DNA from: Fallopia convolvulus
Taxonomy: Eukaryota; Streptophyta; Magnoliopsida; Caryophyllales; Polygonaceae
Assembly (NCBI GenBank): GCA_964016875.1
Contig: OZ024725.1
Coordinates: forward strand, 45,035,427 to 45,099,426
Length of the DNA: 64,000 nt
Reading direction: 5' to 3'
The notes under the pieces are model-generated. The model saw nothing but the letters and a program-made list of their open reading frames with translations, ran no database searches and had not been told where the DNA came from. Positions 45,984-57,882 of this stretch are shown piece by piece (position 1 is the first letter of the stretch; each line of letters starts with the position of its first letter). The position numbers and the translations under genes are program-made.

Positions 45984-47498
45984 GTGGGGGCACCTTCACA
46001 GGGATCTTCACCGGGAACGGTGACTCAGATGCTTCGTCGTCAGCCTCAGCAGTTTCAGCAGACACCGAGTCAGGGCAGAGGACGCGGCGCAGGAGTTAGC
46101 AACACCGGGGGCAATCAGCCCCGAGTGTTTGAGATGAGGAGGGCCAATGCCCTACACTCGTCGACTGCTACAGGTACGATTTGGATTCAGTCTAGACCAG
46201 TTCACATACTGTTTGATACGGGTGCTACCCATTCTTTTATGTCTTCTGCTTGCGTGGCTAGACTAGAACTGACTTGCACTGAGGGGGTATCTTTTGTTGT
46301 GGGGCTGCCTGACGGCAGTAAAGTAAGAGGGAATAAGGAGATTTTTCAGTGCCCTATTAGAATAGGGAATAGAGATTGGTATGCAGATTTCATAGTAATG
46401 CAGTTGTCGCCAGAAGATGACGTGATTCTGGGGATGGACTGGATGATGCGTTACCGAGCAGTTTTGGATACACACAGAGGTACGATTACAGTGACCGCAG
46501 ATGATGGGACCAGACATGTGTGTCAGGAGGTAGAGCAGAAGGGGCCCGGATCGGTGATTAGTATGGTGAATGCCGCCAAGTTGCTCAATGACGGATGTGT
46601 AGGATATTGGTGTTATGTCCTTCAGGGGGACAAGGCGGAACCGCACATTCAGGACATACCAGTAGTGTGCGAGTTTGAGGACGTTTTTCCTGAGGAACTT
46701 CCAGGATTACCTCCTCAGAGAGAGGTGGATTTTGGGATTGAGTTGGAGCCGGGGACGAGGCCGATTTCGAGAGCCCCATATCGCATGGCCCCGATGGAGA
46801 TGCAGGAGCTGAAGACACAATTAGAGGAACTGTTGGAGAAGGGTTACGTACGACCGAGTGCGTCGCCATGGGGAGCTCCAGTTCTGTTTGTGAAGAAGAA
46901 GGATGGTTCTCTCCCTCTATGTATTGATTATCGGGAGTTGAACCGTGTTACCATCAAGAATAAGTATCCGCTGCCACGTATTGATGATTTGCTGGATCAG
47001 TTGCAAGGGGCTACTGTGTTCTCCAAAGTGGATTTGAGGTCAGGTTATCACCAGCTGAGGATTCGGGAGGAAGATATACCTAAGACGGCTTTCCGAACGA
47101 GGTATGGACATTATGAGTTTGTAGTGATGTCGTTCGGACCGACGAATGCACCCGCTGTATTTATGGAGTTGATGAACCGGGTGTTTATAGACTACTTGGA
47201 CAGATTTGTAGTAGTATTCATCGACGACATTCTGATCTACTCTCGGAGTAAGGAGGAGCACGCCGAGCATCTTAGGCTGGTGTTGGGAGTATTGAGACAA
47301 CATCGAATGTTTGCTAAGCTGTCCAAGTGTGAGTTTTGGCTGCCTGAAGTTACCTTTTTAGGGCATGTGGTATCTGCTCAGGGAGTTATGGTGGATCCTG
47401 CAAAGATTGAAGCTGTAAAAGCATGGGAACCTCCGAAGAATGTAAAGGAGGTGCGGAGTTTTTTGGGATTAGCAGGGTATTACAGGAGGTTTGTGTAA
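45984..47498 (+). pseudogene. chromovirus protease and reverse transcriptase
   Basis: In the same frame as gag after its stop. The protease active site is FDTGATHSFMS (about residue 75 of this frame). RT motifs run in order: RAPYRMAPMEMQELKTQLEE, PSASPWGAPVLFVKKKDGS, CIDYRELN, VDLRSGYHQ, FVVMSFGPTNAPAVF and the catalytic FIDDILIYS. The frame ends at TAA 47496-47498 after GYYRRFV, where relatives continue straight into RNase H, so this is a nonsense mutation. Confidence 0.9.
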
Positions 47499-47531
47499 GG
47501 GTTTTCTCGGATCGCCCAACCACTTACCAAT

Positions 47532-49589
47532 TTGCTTAAGAAGACGACTCGTTTCGAGTGGAACGAAGCTTGCCAGCGGAGTTTTGATGAGCTGAAGAGA
47601 AGGTTGACTTCGGCTCCTATACTTGCTCTTCCTCAGGGGAATGAGGATTTTGTGATTTACAGTGACGCCTCCAAGATAGGCCTGGGCTGTGTGCTGATGC
47701 AGAGGGACAGAGTGATTGCTTATGCTTCTAGACAGTTGAAGCCGAACGAGCAGAATTATCCTACTCATGATTTGGAGTTGGCAGTTGTGGTACTCGCTTT
47801 GAAGATTTGGCGTCATTACTTGTATGGGAGTACCTGCAAAGTGATGACAGATCACAAGAGTCTCAAGTATATCTTCACTCAGAGGGAGTTGAATATGCGA
47901 CAAAGGAGATGGATGAAGTTACTGAAAGATTACGACCTTGAGATTCTTTACCATCCAGGGAAAGCGAATGTGGTCGCTGATGCCCTTAGCAGAAAGACGC
48001 CTCAGGAGAGTATGTTGGCTCATCTGACGGCGCAACCAGAGTTACAGAGGGAGCTGGTGAGGTACGGAATTGAAGTGCAGATTCAGCGTCATCAGGGTAG
48101 TCTGAAAACCCTAGAATGTCGGTCGTCTTTACTTGAGGAAGTAAGGCAGAAGCAGGAAGATTGTCCGATGATTCAGGATTTGAGGCAGAGATTGAGTCGT
48201 GGAGAGGCACCCGACTTTGCGGAGAGAGCAGATGGTATTTTGTGTTTACGCGGTCGGATTTGTGTGCCTCGAGATACAGAGTTGAGGCAGAAGATTTTGC
48301 AAGAGGCTCATGCTACACCTTACTCAATCCACCCCGGGGCGAGTAAGATGTACAAGGATTTGCGACAATTTTATTGGTGGGATGGCATGAAGCCGGATGT
48401 AGCGAGATTTGTCGCTAAATGTCAGGTCTGCCAGCAGGTGAAGATCGAGCATCAGAGACCTGGAGGAATACTTCAGTCGCTTCCTATTCCAGAATGGAAA
48501 TGGGAGGACATCTCCATGGATTTTGTCACAGGTTTGAGACTCAGCAGAGGCCATGATGCTATTTGGGTAGTGGTGGATAGACTGACGAAGACTGCTCGCT
48601 TTTTGCCTATCCGAGAGACGTGGCAAGTGAGCAAGTTAGTGGAGGTGTTTATTAATCAGATAGTTAGGCTGCACGGAGTGCCTAAGATGATTGTGTCGGA
48701 CCGAGATGGGCGTTTCACTTCCAGATATTGGCAGCAAGTGCATGAGGCATTGGGGACGAGATTACATTTCACGACTGCTTACCACCCGCAGTCGGACGGT
48801 CAGACAGAGAGGACGATTCAGACGTTAGAGGACATGCTGAGGTCCTGCGTTTTAGACTGGGGAGGTCAGTGGTCTGATCACTTGGCTTTGGTGGAGTTTG
48901 CCTATAACAACAGCTGGCATTCGTCGATTCAGATGGCTCCTTATGAGGCCTTATATGGCCGGAAGTGTAGGACACCACTGTGTTGGGATGATCCCTCGGA
49001 TGTAGTAGGAGAGAGGCCACAAATGATTGAGGAGACGATCGGGAAAGTAGCCTTAATCAGAGAGAGAATGTTAGCTGCTCAAAGTCGCCAGAAGTCCTAT
49101 GCAGACAAGAGGCGTAGACCGTTGGAGTTTGAGGTCGGAGCCCATGTTTGGTTGAGAGTAGCGCCCACCCGCGGAGTAAGAAGATTCGGGGTGAAAGGGA
49201 AACTGAGTCCCCGATATATCGGTCCGTTCGAGATTCTGGAGAGAGTAGGCGAGGTGGCTTACAGGCTAGCACTGCCGCCTGCTTTGGAAGGAGTTCATCC
49301 TGTATTCCATGCTTCACAGCTGAGACAGTATGTCCCGGATCCTAGTCACAGACTGAATTATGAGGATTTGGTGGTAGAACCAGATCACACTTTCCGGGAA
49401 CAACCGTTGAAGATTTTAGATCGACGAATGAAGAAGCTGTGGAACAAGGAGGTTCCTCTGGTGTTGATTCAGTGGTCTCGACGGGGAGTCGAGGAGGCCA
49501 CCTGGGAGACGGAATCCAAGATGAGTGAGAGTTATCCAGAGATCTACCCGGGTTTAGTAGAGGAGTTTGAGGGGAAGGTTAACAATTAG
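47532..49589 (+). pseudogene. chromovirus RNase H, integrase and chromodomain
   Basis: A long open frame of 685 codons, in the same frame as the RT part. RNase H: YSDASKIGLGCVLMQ, THDLELAVV, MTDHKSLKY and VADALSRK. Integrase: an HHCC zinc site (about residues 260-300, ending CQVCQQVK), first Asp in SMDFVTGLR, second in IVSDRDGRFTS and Glu in SDGQTERTIQTLE. The C-terminal domain (residues about 625-680, ILDRRMKKL, LIQWSRRG, ATWETE) is a chromodomain, which in relatives directs integration to heterochromatin. This segment itself shows no internal stop. Confidence 0.9.
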
Positions 49590-49736
49590 TTTGTTTGTGT
49601 TCAAATTCGATGTTTACTTCGTGATTTTTGGTTGCTTGATCTGTTTGTTTGACTGTTTAATTTTTATTGACGTGTTGTATGTTTTGGATGGCTAATACTG
49701 GTTATGATTATCGTTATCAATCGATTCTGGTTCGAG

Positions 49737-49852
49737 GACGAACCTCTCTAAGGGGGAGAGGTTTGTAAGAACCCTGAATATCTTATAACCCCGGTATATG
49801 TAGTTTCCTTTCTATAAAGTTTCGGGACGAAACCTTCTTAAGGGGGGTAGTA
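49737..49852 (+). promoter_or_regulatory. two successive purine tracts before the 3' LTR
   Basis: ctaagggggagaggtt followed by tgtaagaaccc at 49764, and about 90 bases later cttaaggggggtagta followed by tgtaatattcg at 49853. Each is preceded by a similar ttcg-ggacgaa-cct phrase. The second matches the usual boundary; the first looks like a duplicated copy. Confidence 0.6.
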
Positions 49853-52508
49853 TGTAATATTCGGGCTCGTTTTTCCATCCCGTCAGAAAAAAAAACAAGT
49901 TCCTTGATCTACAAAGCATTGAGTTTTCTTGACCCGTAAATAATCCGATTGGTTAATCCGGTTTGACTAATCACGTGTTTATATATATATATAAATTCTG
50001 TTCAAGTCTCCGGTTTGAAAAAAATCACATATATATATATTCACATGTGATAAATTCCGATCAATTACAATGTAGTGATTCTATCTTATATAACAGTAAT
50101 CATATCTACCGTATCTTACTTGATCAAATCCCTATCTTTAACATAATCATATCTTTAATGGTTTTAACCCTAATTATCAAGCCACCTTCTCGTTTAAAGC
50201 CGATCCCTCATCCTTCCTAACCAAAACAAACCGCCCTTTTGACTTCCTTGTAACCTGGGCTTCTTCTTCGGCAAAGCTTAACGTGGACATCGATCTTCCC
50301 TGACAAGTAGACCCGATCGCCGAACACCGGTAAATTCCCGGCCACCTCTCTTCGTTTCCCTTTTGGTTCTTCGTTCGGCTCGAGTTTCATCCCCCGACGC
50401 AGATTCCGTTCGACGCGTTCAAAGCTCGGTTTCGATCAATCGCATAACCAACCACCTTGATAACGTGGTTCTCCGTCATCGTTGGTTCCGGGTAAGACCG
50501 ACACTCTGTTCTTGCCTCCTCTGTTTTTCGTTAAGATCACTAGCGGGTCATCACCCTCGTTTCGTTCACCTCTCACCTTTGATTTCCATGGTGATAGTGT
50601 AAGCCTCGGTGTCGCCGAGTCGAGCCGCTGCCGCGTCGCCAACCTCGCCTGCGCGGATAATCGGTAAGCCATTAGCCCTACCTTGCTTCTTGTTCCTTTT
50701 CCTCGATCAGTCATATAGTAATGGTGGGGCTTGAATGCATATACATGGAACTGGGGGAGGTTGAAGGCTTGCTGTGGGTGAGGGCTATCGTTAAATTTGC
50801 ATCGGTTATGGGCGCGCAGTTAGAAATGAGATCAACAATTAATTAAGCTTTGGTGTATGGATTTAACGAGACTTTGGGAGAAGGTTGTGGGTGTAGTTAG
50901 TCTAACGGAAGTTGATGGGTAGAAGAGTTGATGTTTTAGATATGGATCTGCACAAATTGAGTAATGGGGTTGTAATTTAATAAATTAATATGGGGTTGCT
51001 TTGATTGGAAAGAAATTGAAAGGAAGGGGACAAACCAGAGAATGCTGCTCAACTTTGAGGTTGAAGAAGAACGGGGGGCCCACATTTGAAAGTCAAAGCT
51101 TCCTTTTGATATTGTTAGGAGAGTGGGGTTGTGGGCTGTACAATCACTTAAGAATAGAATTTGGTGGGCCGATCAATTAGAATGAGTGGGTTTACGTAAT
51201 TGGGTTTGAGTTTAACTTGGGTAAGTTATAATTTAGTTAATTTGTTAAAGTAGTATTAAGTGGCGGATTAATATTATTTTCTATTTGGGATCTTCCTTTT
51301 TATACATGGGCTTCGATTGTCTAAGTCCAAAGGTGAAAATTCAATCGGGTTACCTGGGTTCGGCTCGTACTTAGTCTAATCTCTCACTTTATAAATTTTT
51401 TAGGAATTGTCTTCGCTCGCGTTCTTAATTTCCGTCTTCTTCAAAGGACTCCTAATTTCGAGGTAAGTCGTTTTTCGACTTGCTCGGTTCTTTTCTCCCT
51501 TGTTAGATTGCGTATCGATATTGTAGGACGGGTTTTGGGAACTAGTCCCGGAGACCTTTTAAATTGTTTTGAACTCCTTGTGTGTTGTGTGCGTTAATGA
51601 TTTTAAATGTATTTTATCGGAAATTAATTTGGAACGTTTTCTCTGTGTTGGTACCGTTTCCGACACGGCCCATCGTAGCTGGTGTTGAGGAAGAGTTGGC
51701 TACTTTGACCCGTGTGACTGGGAAAATCGTACCCCTTCAAATGAAAATTATTATCTGTGTGTTTTTTGCAAGAGCTCCAGTGGAGGCTTAGCCCGGAGTT
51801 AGAAGGGAGATTGGGAAGTGGAGTGGGAGGGCCTGCCTCTGCACTCGGCGCGGTGATGAGCGCCTTGGAAGACGGATTGTGGACAAAGGAAGTATTGCAT
51901 TGTTGTGTGATTGTGATTGTAAATGTGTATGTGACTTGCGTGACTGATATAACTAATTTAGGTATTGGCCTTTAGAGTTATGATTGCGGTTGTGAAATTG
52001 TATGCTGACTATAGATAACTGATTTCAAAACGTCTACAATTTCCGTATTCTTTCTAGCTTGGTAGATTAGACGCTGACCCTTTGGGGAACATTTTTCAGT
52101 TCCAGGTATGAATCAAAGAGCCGTGCAGGAACCGAGGCAAGATGGTGGGCCGGAGCGGTAAAGAGCGCGTGTCATAGTGGGATCGGTTCTTACTAGTTAT
52201 TCATAATAGTTAGGATGTTGATTTTAATATTTGTTAGACAGAATTGGTATTGTGTTTCGTTTATTATTATTTTTGTTTGGATAGTTCAGTTTCGGTAGGT
52301 GTTGTAACGTATTTGGATATTTATGATTTTCGGGGATTCATGCATGAATATGTTTTTCTAAGTTTTATTAAATAAAGGTTGGATGTTTTATTATGTTTTC
52401 TCGTCGTGCCCGAGTTGTAAGGTCCTACAGTGTAGTTGTCAACCTAAATAATAGTACCTTGTAAGGTCTATTTCCCAGTAGCGTCCCGGCGGAAGTCGGG
52501 GTGTTACA
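49853..52508 (+). repeat. 3' LTR of the chromovirus
   Basis: Begins tgtaatattcgggctcg after the purine tract. Its proposed end ggaagtcggggtgttaca at 52508 is the standard end of this element type. About 2.66 kb, non-coding apart from short chance frames. No matching copy is visible at the 5' side. Confidence 0.6.
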
Positions 52509-53195
52509 GTAGAGGCGTTGGCTAACCCACGCCCCTTACTAGTTCGACATTGATCTCGAAACGAGATCGTAACAATCAAGATAATAACCACACTAGCATA
52601 AATAATCCTAACAAGGAATATGTATATAAAGCAATCTATGCTAACAATAGTCGTTACTTCTAGCAATCGATATTTCCTAGATTCATTTTATTTAAGTATA
52701 CAAGTCGTTCCCAACATCGAGAAATAGTATAAAGACGGATACAAAGGGCACAAGGGGAAATTCCACTTGCCTTAGCGTAATCGAGTTTAGCAACGAGCTT
52801 TTGACGAAAATTAGGCGAGTTCCTACTACGAGCGAGGATTCCGACCTAATGATATGGAATTTACGAAAAAGCTCAATACACGATTTTTATTTTAGAGTTC
52901 GAATCACCTCTTATTTATAAGAGGGTTTAAGTTTCTAAATTATTATAATAATAATTTAGAAAGTCATTTTCCTAAAATAATAATATTCCTTTATTATTAT
53001 TTTAGTTTTGGTAATATCCTTATTATTCCAAAAATCTTTATTAAAATAATTATTAAATTAATTCTTTTAAAAGGATTGTATTTACTTTCATAATTCTTAT
53101 TACCTAAAAATATCATACTCATAGTTACCCTACTTGGAAGTTTCCTAAAAATAGGAATTCCTAATTGCTTGATTATGTAACTTACTATTATTACT
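52509..53195. other. AT-rich sequence, possibly old antisense LTR
   Basis: Contains aaggggaaattccacttgcc and cttatttataagaggg, wording typical of chromovirus LTRs read in reverse. It is cut at 53196 by the next element. No coding potential. Confidence 0.35.
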
Positions 53196-54583
53196 TGATA
53201 GAGCATATAGATGTAGTTGTTAGAGCATGTTTTTATTCTCGTTTTATGCATTTTTAGCTAGGATTTCATTCTAAGTTTAGATTAGGTTTTATTTTCGTTT
53301 AGTTCGGAATCTACGCGTCTTTGTGCGTAATTGCAGGTCGGATGGTGGGAGACGGTAGATGGAAAGTTTAAGACGGATCTCAGGACGTGTAAGGAGCATT
53401 GGAAGTGAAGACCCGAGGCAAGAATTACAAGAAAAGAGATGAAGGGACTAAACCACGGAGCAAGTCAAGACCGCGCCGAGAGGCCAACACACTGCGGCGT
53501 CGGCGCGGGCGGTTACAAAAGGGAGCGCGACCGCGCTCTGGAGAGGTGCAAACCGCGCTCAGCGGCATTTGTGTGACCCTAGTTTGGGCTTCCGCGAGAC
53601 CTAATGGGCCGACTTTATAAGTGTTTATTTGGATATTTTCGGATCTTTTAGATATTTTTAGCTTGATATAAATACTTTCCTTAGATCTATTATTGGGATT
53701 ATGCTATCTTTTGGAGTTTTATGCAATTTGGAGATTTGTGGGAGACAAACCCTAGTTTTTGCTATTGAAGATCAATTTGACTTTTGTAAGTTTGATTTCT
53801 CTTTAATGTCGATTTCTAGCTAAATCTCTCATGTCCATCTAGTTAGTTGAAGTTGTGTGCATGATCGTTTGTGAGATTTGAGTTATTTTAGTTTGTCTTG
53901 ACTAGATTAAATCTCTCCATGCTTAATTGATTAAATTCACTTAGGATTATAATAGCTTGATCACCTATTCTACTTCTAGGTTGAATTACAACTAGAATAA
54001 TTAAATAGACGGTGGAATTTGATTATTCATGGATGAATCCTTTGATTAAACTTAAAGACGGTGTATATTAAGGTTAATCAAAGGCGGAGAATTTAATCAC
54101 AAGATTTCGTGAATAGACGGTGGAATTCATGAATATTGTTTCTATTGAATGCTTTGAACTTAATTGCATGATCAACTTGACATAGAAGGTTTTCTAGGTT
54201 AATTGGTTAAAAGGTTGTTAAAGACGGTGTATATTAACAACCACAATAAGCTTGAATTCATAAATTCAAAATAGATTAGTCAAGGGAAATTGAAATAAGG
54301 ATAATCGATGATCAAAACTCATGTATGCAATGGATACGAAACTAGTGGGCGCTTTTCTCCATATTTGAATCTCAACTTATTTTACTTGCTTAGTGTTAAT
54401 TAGTTTAATTGCTTAGACTTTAGTTTAAAAATCACAAAAAAAAACCTTTCTGCTTAGTAATATTATATAAATACGAATAATCTGAGTCCTTGTGGGTTCG
54501 ACCCTTGCTTCCACTATACTTAGGTTAGGAAGTTAGGAATTTTCTTTGACAGTGCTTTTATAGCGACGTAAAAGTGCTCGTCA
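53196..54583 (+). repeat. 5' LTR of Athila-type element
   Basis: 1388 bp, TGATAG...GTCA. Contains GC module 1 (about 53476-53575) and several copies of agacggtg in 54010-54240. Bases 53196-53328 match 63868-64000 essentially exactly, suggesting a recent insertion. Confidence 0.9.
53476..53575 (+). repeat. GC module, copy 1 (in LTR)
   Basis: gaggccaacacactgcggcg followed by gagcgcgaccgcgctc and caaaccgcgctcagcgg; same layout as at 56175 and 60160. Confidence 0.75.
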
Positions 54584-54587
54584 AATT

Positions 54588-54607
54588 TGGCGCCGTTGTC
54601 GGGGAAC
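54588..54607 (+). promoter_or_regulatory. primer binding site (tRNA-Asp type)
   Basis: tggcgccgttgtcggggaac lies four bases after the LTR; intact form of the site seen degenerate at 14295-14313. Confidence 0.85.
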
Positions 54608-54671
54608 TCGGCTATTTATTGGTATTTATCTAGTGTTATTTTTTATTTCTTTTTGGGTGTGAACCACTTGT

Positions 54672-56891
54672 ATGGTTCATACCCGTGCTACTAATCCATC
54701 TCTTGTTGCATTTGATTCAGAAATCGAAAGGACAATCTCTAGGTTGCGCAGGCAAGCTCGTGCGAATTCTCGAGAACTACCGTTCAATCTGGCATCTTCC
54801 TCTTCTTCTTTTGATTCTGATTCTGAAAGCGTTCCTGAAATACCAGAGATGGCTCAAACACTGAGACAGTTAACTGCACCAGATTTGGCACAACAACCAT
54901 TGGCGGTGAAGATACCTGCACTCCCTGACGGTGTCCAATTTGAACTGAAATCAGGATTGATTCACCTCCTTCCTCAATTCTATGGGAAGGCGGGTGAAGA
55001 TCCCAACAAGCATTTATCGGTTTTTCATGCTGTCTGCACTAGCATGAAACCAAATGGAATCACTGATGACCAAATCAAGTTGAGAGCTTTTGCGTTCTCT
55101 TTAAAGGATGCGGCGAATGATTGGCTTTACTATTTGGCTCCTGGCAGTATCGAGACTTGGGAGGAGATGAAAAAGGCTTTCCTTGAGAAATATTTCCCAG
55201 CCACAAAGCTCTCGAGTATGAAAAAGAGCATTAGCAACATTGAACAGCTCCCGCATGAATCACTTTATGAGTATTATGAGAGGTTCAAGAAGCTAATCTC
55301 AAGCTGCCCCTATCATGGCTACTCTAAGATGGATCTTGTTATGTACCTTCATGAAGGCTTACTGGATGAAGAACGCCGACTTGTTAATGCTGCCTGTGGA
55401 GGAAACATCCTGAACAAAACTCCTGAACAAGCTTTTGAACTATTTCATGAACTTTCTGAAGGCTCTCGTCAATTCAGCAAAAGAGCTTCAATGAAGGCAG
55501 CCAAGTCTGTTGATGTTACAGCTTTACATGAAGATGTGAATGAGTTGAAGTCAATGTTCAGGCAATTCATGCTGAAGGGACCACAACAAGTCAAGCCTTG
55601 CGGTTTCTACTCTGATGTTACTCATAAGACGGATGCTTGTCCAACACTTCATGTTCAGGAGGAGGAAATTAATGCACTTGGAGGCTATGGGCCAAGAAGA
55701 CTAGCACATGATCCTTATTCAAACTCGTACAATCCAGGTTGGAAGGATCATCACAATTTGAGGTACGGAAATCAGAATCAACAGCATGCACCTCAAAACG
55801 GGCCGCCAGGTTTTAGACCTCCTTTTCAACATCAATCTCAGAATCAAGCTCCGAATCAAGGCCCTTCCTCATCCACAGATGATATGATCCGTGCTCTTAC
55901 CCAGAATATGGCCATGATGCAGCAAACTATGGGCCAAATTCAGCAGGATACCAAGTCAAGCATCACCAACTTGGAAAATCAAGTGAGCCAACTTGCACAT
56001 GCAATGAATAAATTTGAAGCTAAAGATTCCAACAGGTTACCTTCTCAGACGGAACTCAATCCTAAACAGAATGTGAATGCAATCTCTCTCCGTAGTGGTA
56101 AAGTGTTGGAAAACAAAGCCGGAAAGCCACAAACATCGCCTGATGAAGAAACCCAGGGGTGCCAAACCGCGCCCCCAAGCTTGACACCGCGCCCCGAGGG
56201 CCAAACTTACTGCGGCCTGAGCGCGGGCAAAACCGGGCTGAGCGCGACCGCGCTCCCGGAGGCTCAAACCACGCCGGCGGTGATCTTCGAAGAACCTCCA
56301 ATTCTTTCGACGTCGGTTCTCAAACCTCCCCCACCTTTTCCCGAAGCCTTAAAGGAGACCCGTAAGATCGAGAACGATAAAGAGATCTTCGAAATATTTA
56401 GCAAATGTGAGGTGAATATTCCGCTACTCAAGCTTATCAAGAGTGTTCCCCGCTATGCTAAGTTTTTGAAGGAGTTATGTACGGTCAAGCGGAATCAAAA
56501 GCAAAAAGGGAAGCAAAAGATCAAGGTCAGTGAGCAAATCTCAACGATCTTCCAAAGACGATTGCCACAAAAATGCGAGGACCCAGGTATGTTCACTATC
56601 CCTTGTATCATAGCTGAGAGAAAATTTGAAAAGGCCATGCTAGACTTAGGTGCTTCTATCAATGTTTTGCCTTATTCAATTTATGAATCTCTTGAGATAG
56701 GTCCATTGCATGCAACAACCGTAGTTATTCAATTGGATGATAGGTCTAACGTTTACCCAAAGGGAATAATAGAAGATGTGCTTGTTATGGTTGATAAGTT
56801 GATTTTCCCTGCTGATTTTTACGTACTTGAAATCAATGTTATAAAAAACGCTAGGCGGGCCCTGGGCGGAGAGGGACCGTCTAGCGCCTAG
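54672..56891 (+). pseudogene. Athila-type gag and protease, interrupted by a MITE
   Basis: The frame starts MVHTRATNPSLVAF 84 bases after the primer site. The gag core at about residues 85-280 has LIHLLPQFYGKAGEDPNKHL, WLYYLAPGSIETWEEMKKAF and YERFKKLISSCPYHGYSKMD. A Gln/Pro/Asn-rich linker follows, then the GC module copy 2 (encoding an unusual Ala/Gly/Arg-rich patch). After the PRYAKFLKEL region comes the protease motif LDLGASINVLPYSIY near residue 660. The frame is then broken at 56834 by a 186-bp MITE and ends in it. Confidence 0.88.
56175..56275 (+). repeat. GC module, copy 2 (inside gag)
   Basis: gggccaaacttactgcggcc, then ctgagcgcgaccgcgctccc and ctcaaaccacgccgg. It stays open in frame within gag. 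Confidence 0.75.
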
Positions 56892-57019
56892 ACGATCTGA
56901 GCGGTTGTATAGGCGGTCCTAGACGGGTGCCTAGGCGGTCTGGACGGCTAGGCGGACTAGGACCTTCCAGCGCCTAGGCGGGGCCTAGACAGGGCCTAGA
57001 AGGGATTTTTAGAACAGTG
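56834..57019. mobile_element. hAT-like MITE with taggcg motifs, in protease
   Basis: The 8-bp duplication cttgaaat at 56826-56833 and 57020-57027 flanks ends caatgttataaaaaacgc and, inverted, cactgttctaaaaatccc. The interior is GC-rich with many cctaggcgg-type motifs. 8-bp duplication and CA-starting ends fit hAT. Confidence 0.82.
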
Positions 57020-57874
57020 CTTGAAATGGAACATGACAAGCATGCTGCTCCTATCCTTTTAGGTAGACCATTCCTAAAAACAGCCAAAACTAAAATTGAT
57101 GTGTGTAGTGGCTCATTAACCATGGAGTTTGATGGGGAAAAGGTGGAATACAATATTTATGATGCTATGAAATTTCCCTATGATGTTCATTCTTTGTGTT
57201 CAATTGATGTGTTAGATACTCTTGTTCAAGATTTCTTTGACATTAATGATCATGATGAATTGCAATCTACACTTGAAAACTCTGTGGTTGATAAAGATGA
57301 AGTGGAATTTATGCTTAATGATGATATGCAAGAAATTGTAGCCGAGTTGAACGCTCACTATGAGCGACCACTCTTGCTACCGGGCTCAAAGCCCATTCCA
57401 CTAACAATGCCAAGCGAGAAGCTTGTTCCCTCTATTGTGCAGGCCCCACAGGTAGAACTCAAACAACTGCCAGACCACCTCAAGTACGCTTTTCTAGGTG
57501 ATGGAGATACTCTACCGGTGATAATTTCAAACAAGCTAACTCAAGATCAAGAATACCGGTTGTTGGATGTTTTAAGGGAGCATAAATCCGCTATAGGATG
57601 GACTATTGCCGACATTAGAGGAATAAGCCCCTCTACTTGTATGCATAGAATCCTATTGGAGGATGAAGCAAAACCCTCAAGACAACCACAAAGGAGGTTG
57701 AACCCGCCTATGATGGAAGTTGTCAAGAAGGAGGTCCTGAAACTTCTTCAAGCAGGAATGATTTTTCCCATATCGGATAGCAAATGGGTAAGTCCTACTC
57801 AGGTCGTTCCTAAGAAAGGTCGAATCACGGTGAAGGAGAATCAAGATGGTGAGCTAAGGCAAAGGTTGAAGTAA
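57017..57874 (+). pseudogene. end of protease, linker and N-terminal RT
   Basis: Continues after the MITE with APILLGRPFLKTAKTKID (protease end), a long acidic linker, then KYAFLGDGDTLPVIIS, RRLNPPMMEVVKKEVLKLL and ISDSKWVSPTQVVPKKG. At about 57855 it jumps to sequence of the RT connection region. The fingers-palm core including the YxDD box is therefore missing. Confidence 0.85.
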
Positions 57875-57882
57875 TTCAATCC

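Larger units (their letters stand above)
44491..52508 (+). mobile_element. chromodomain Ty3 element (chromovirus), inactive
   Basis: From a tRNA-Met-type primer site through gag, protease, RT, RNase H, integrase and a C-terminal chromodomain to a purine tract and a 3' LTR. One frameshift and two nonsense codons interrupt a single reading frame. The expected matching 5' LTR is not found before the primer site. Confidence 0.82.

Noticed and set aside
50363..50714. Genes on either strand within the chromovirus 3' LTR
   Set aside because: Short overlapping frames in a moderately GC-rich leader-like stretch with no recognisable domain.
53399..53620. Arg-rich small protein in the Athila 5' LTR
   Set aside because: The frame arises from the GC module; copies 2 and 3 are read in other contexts, so coding selection is not indicated.
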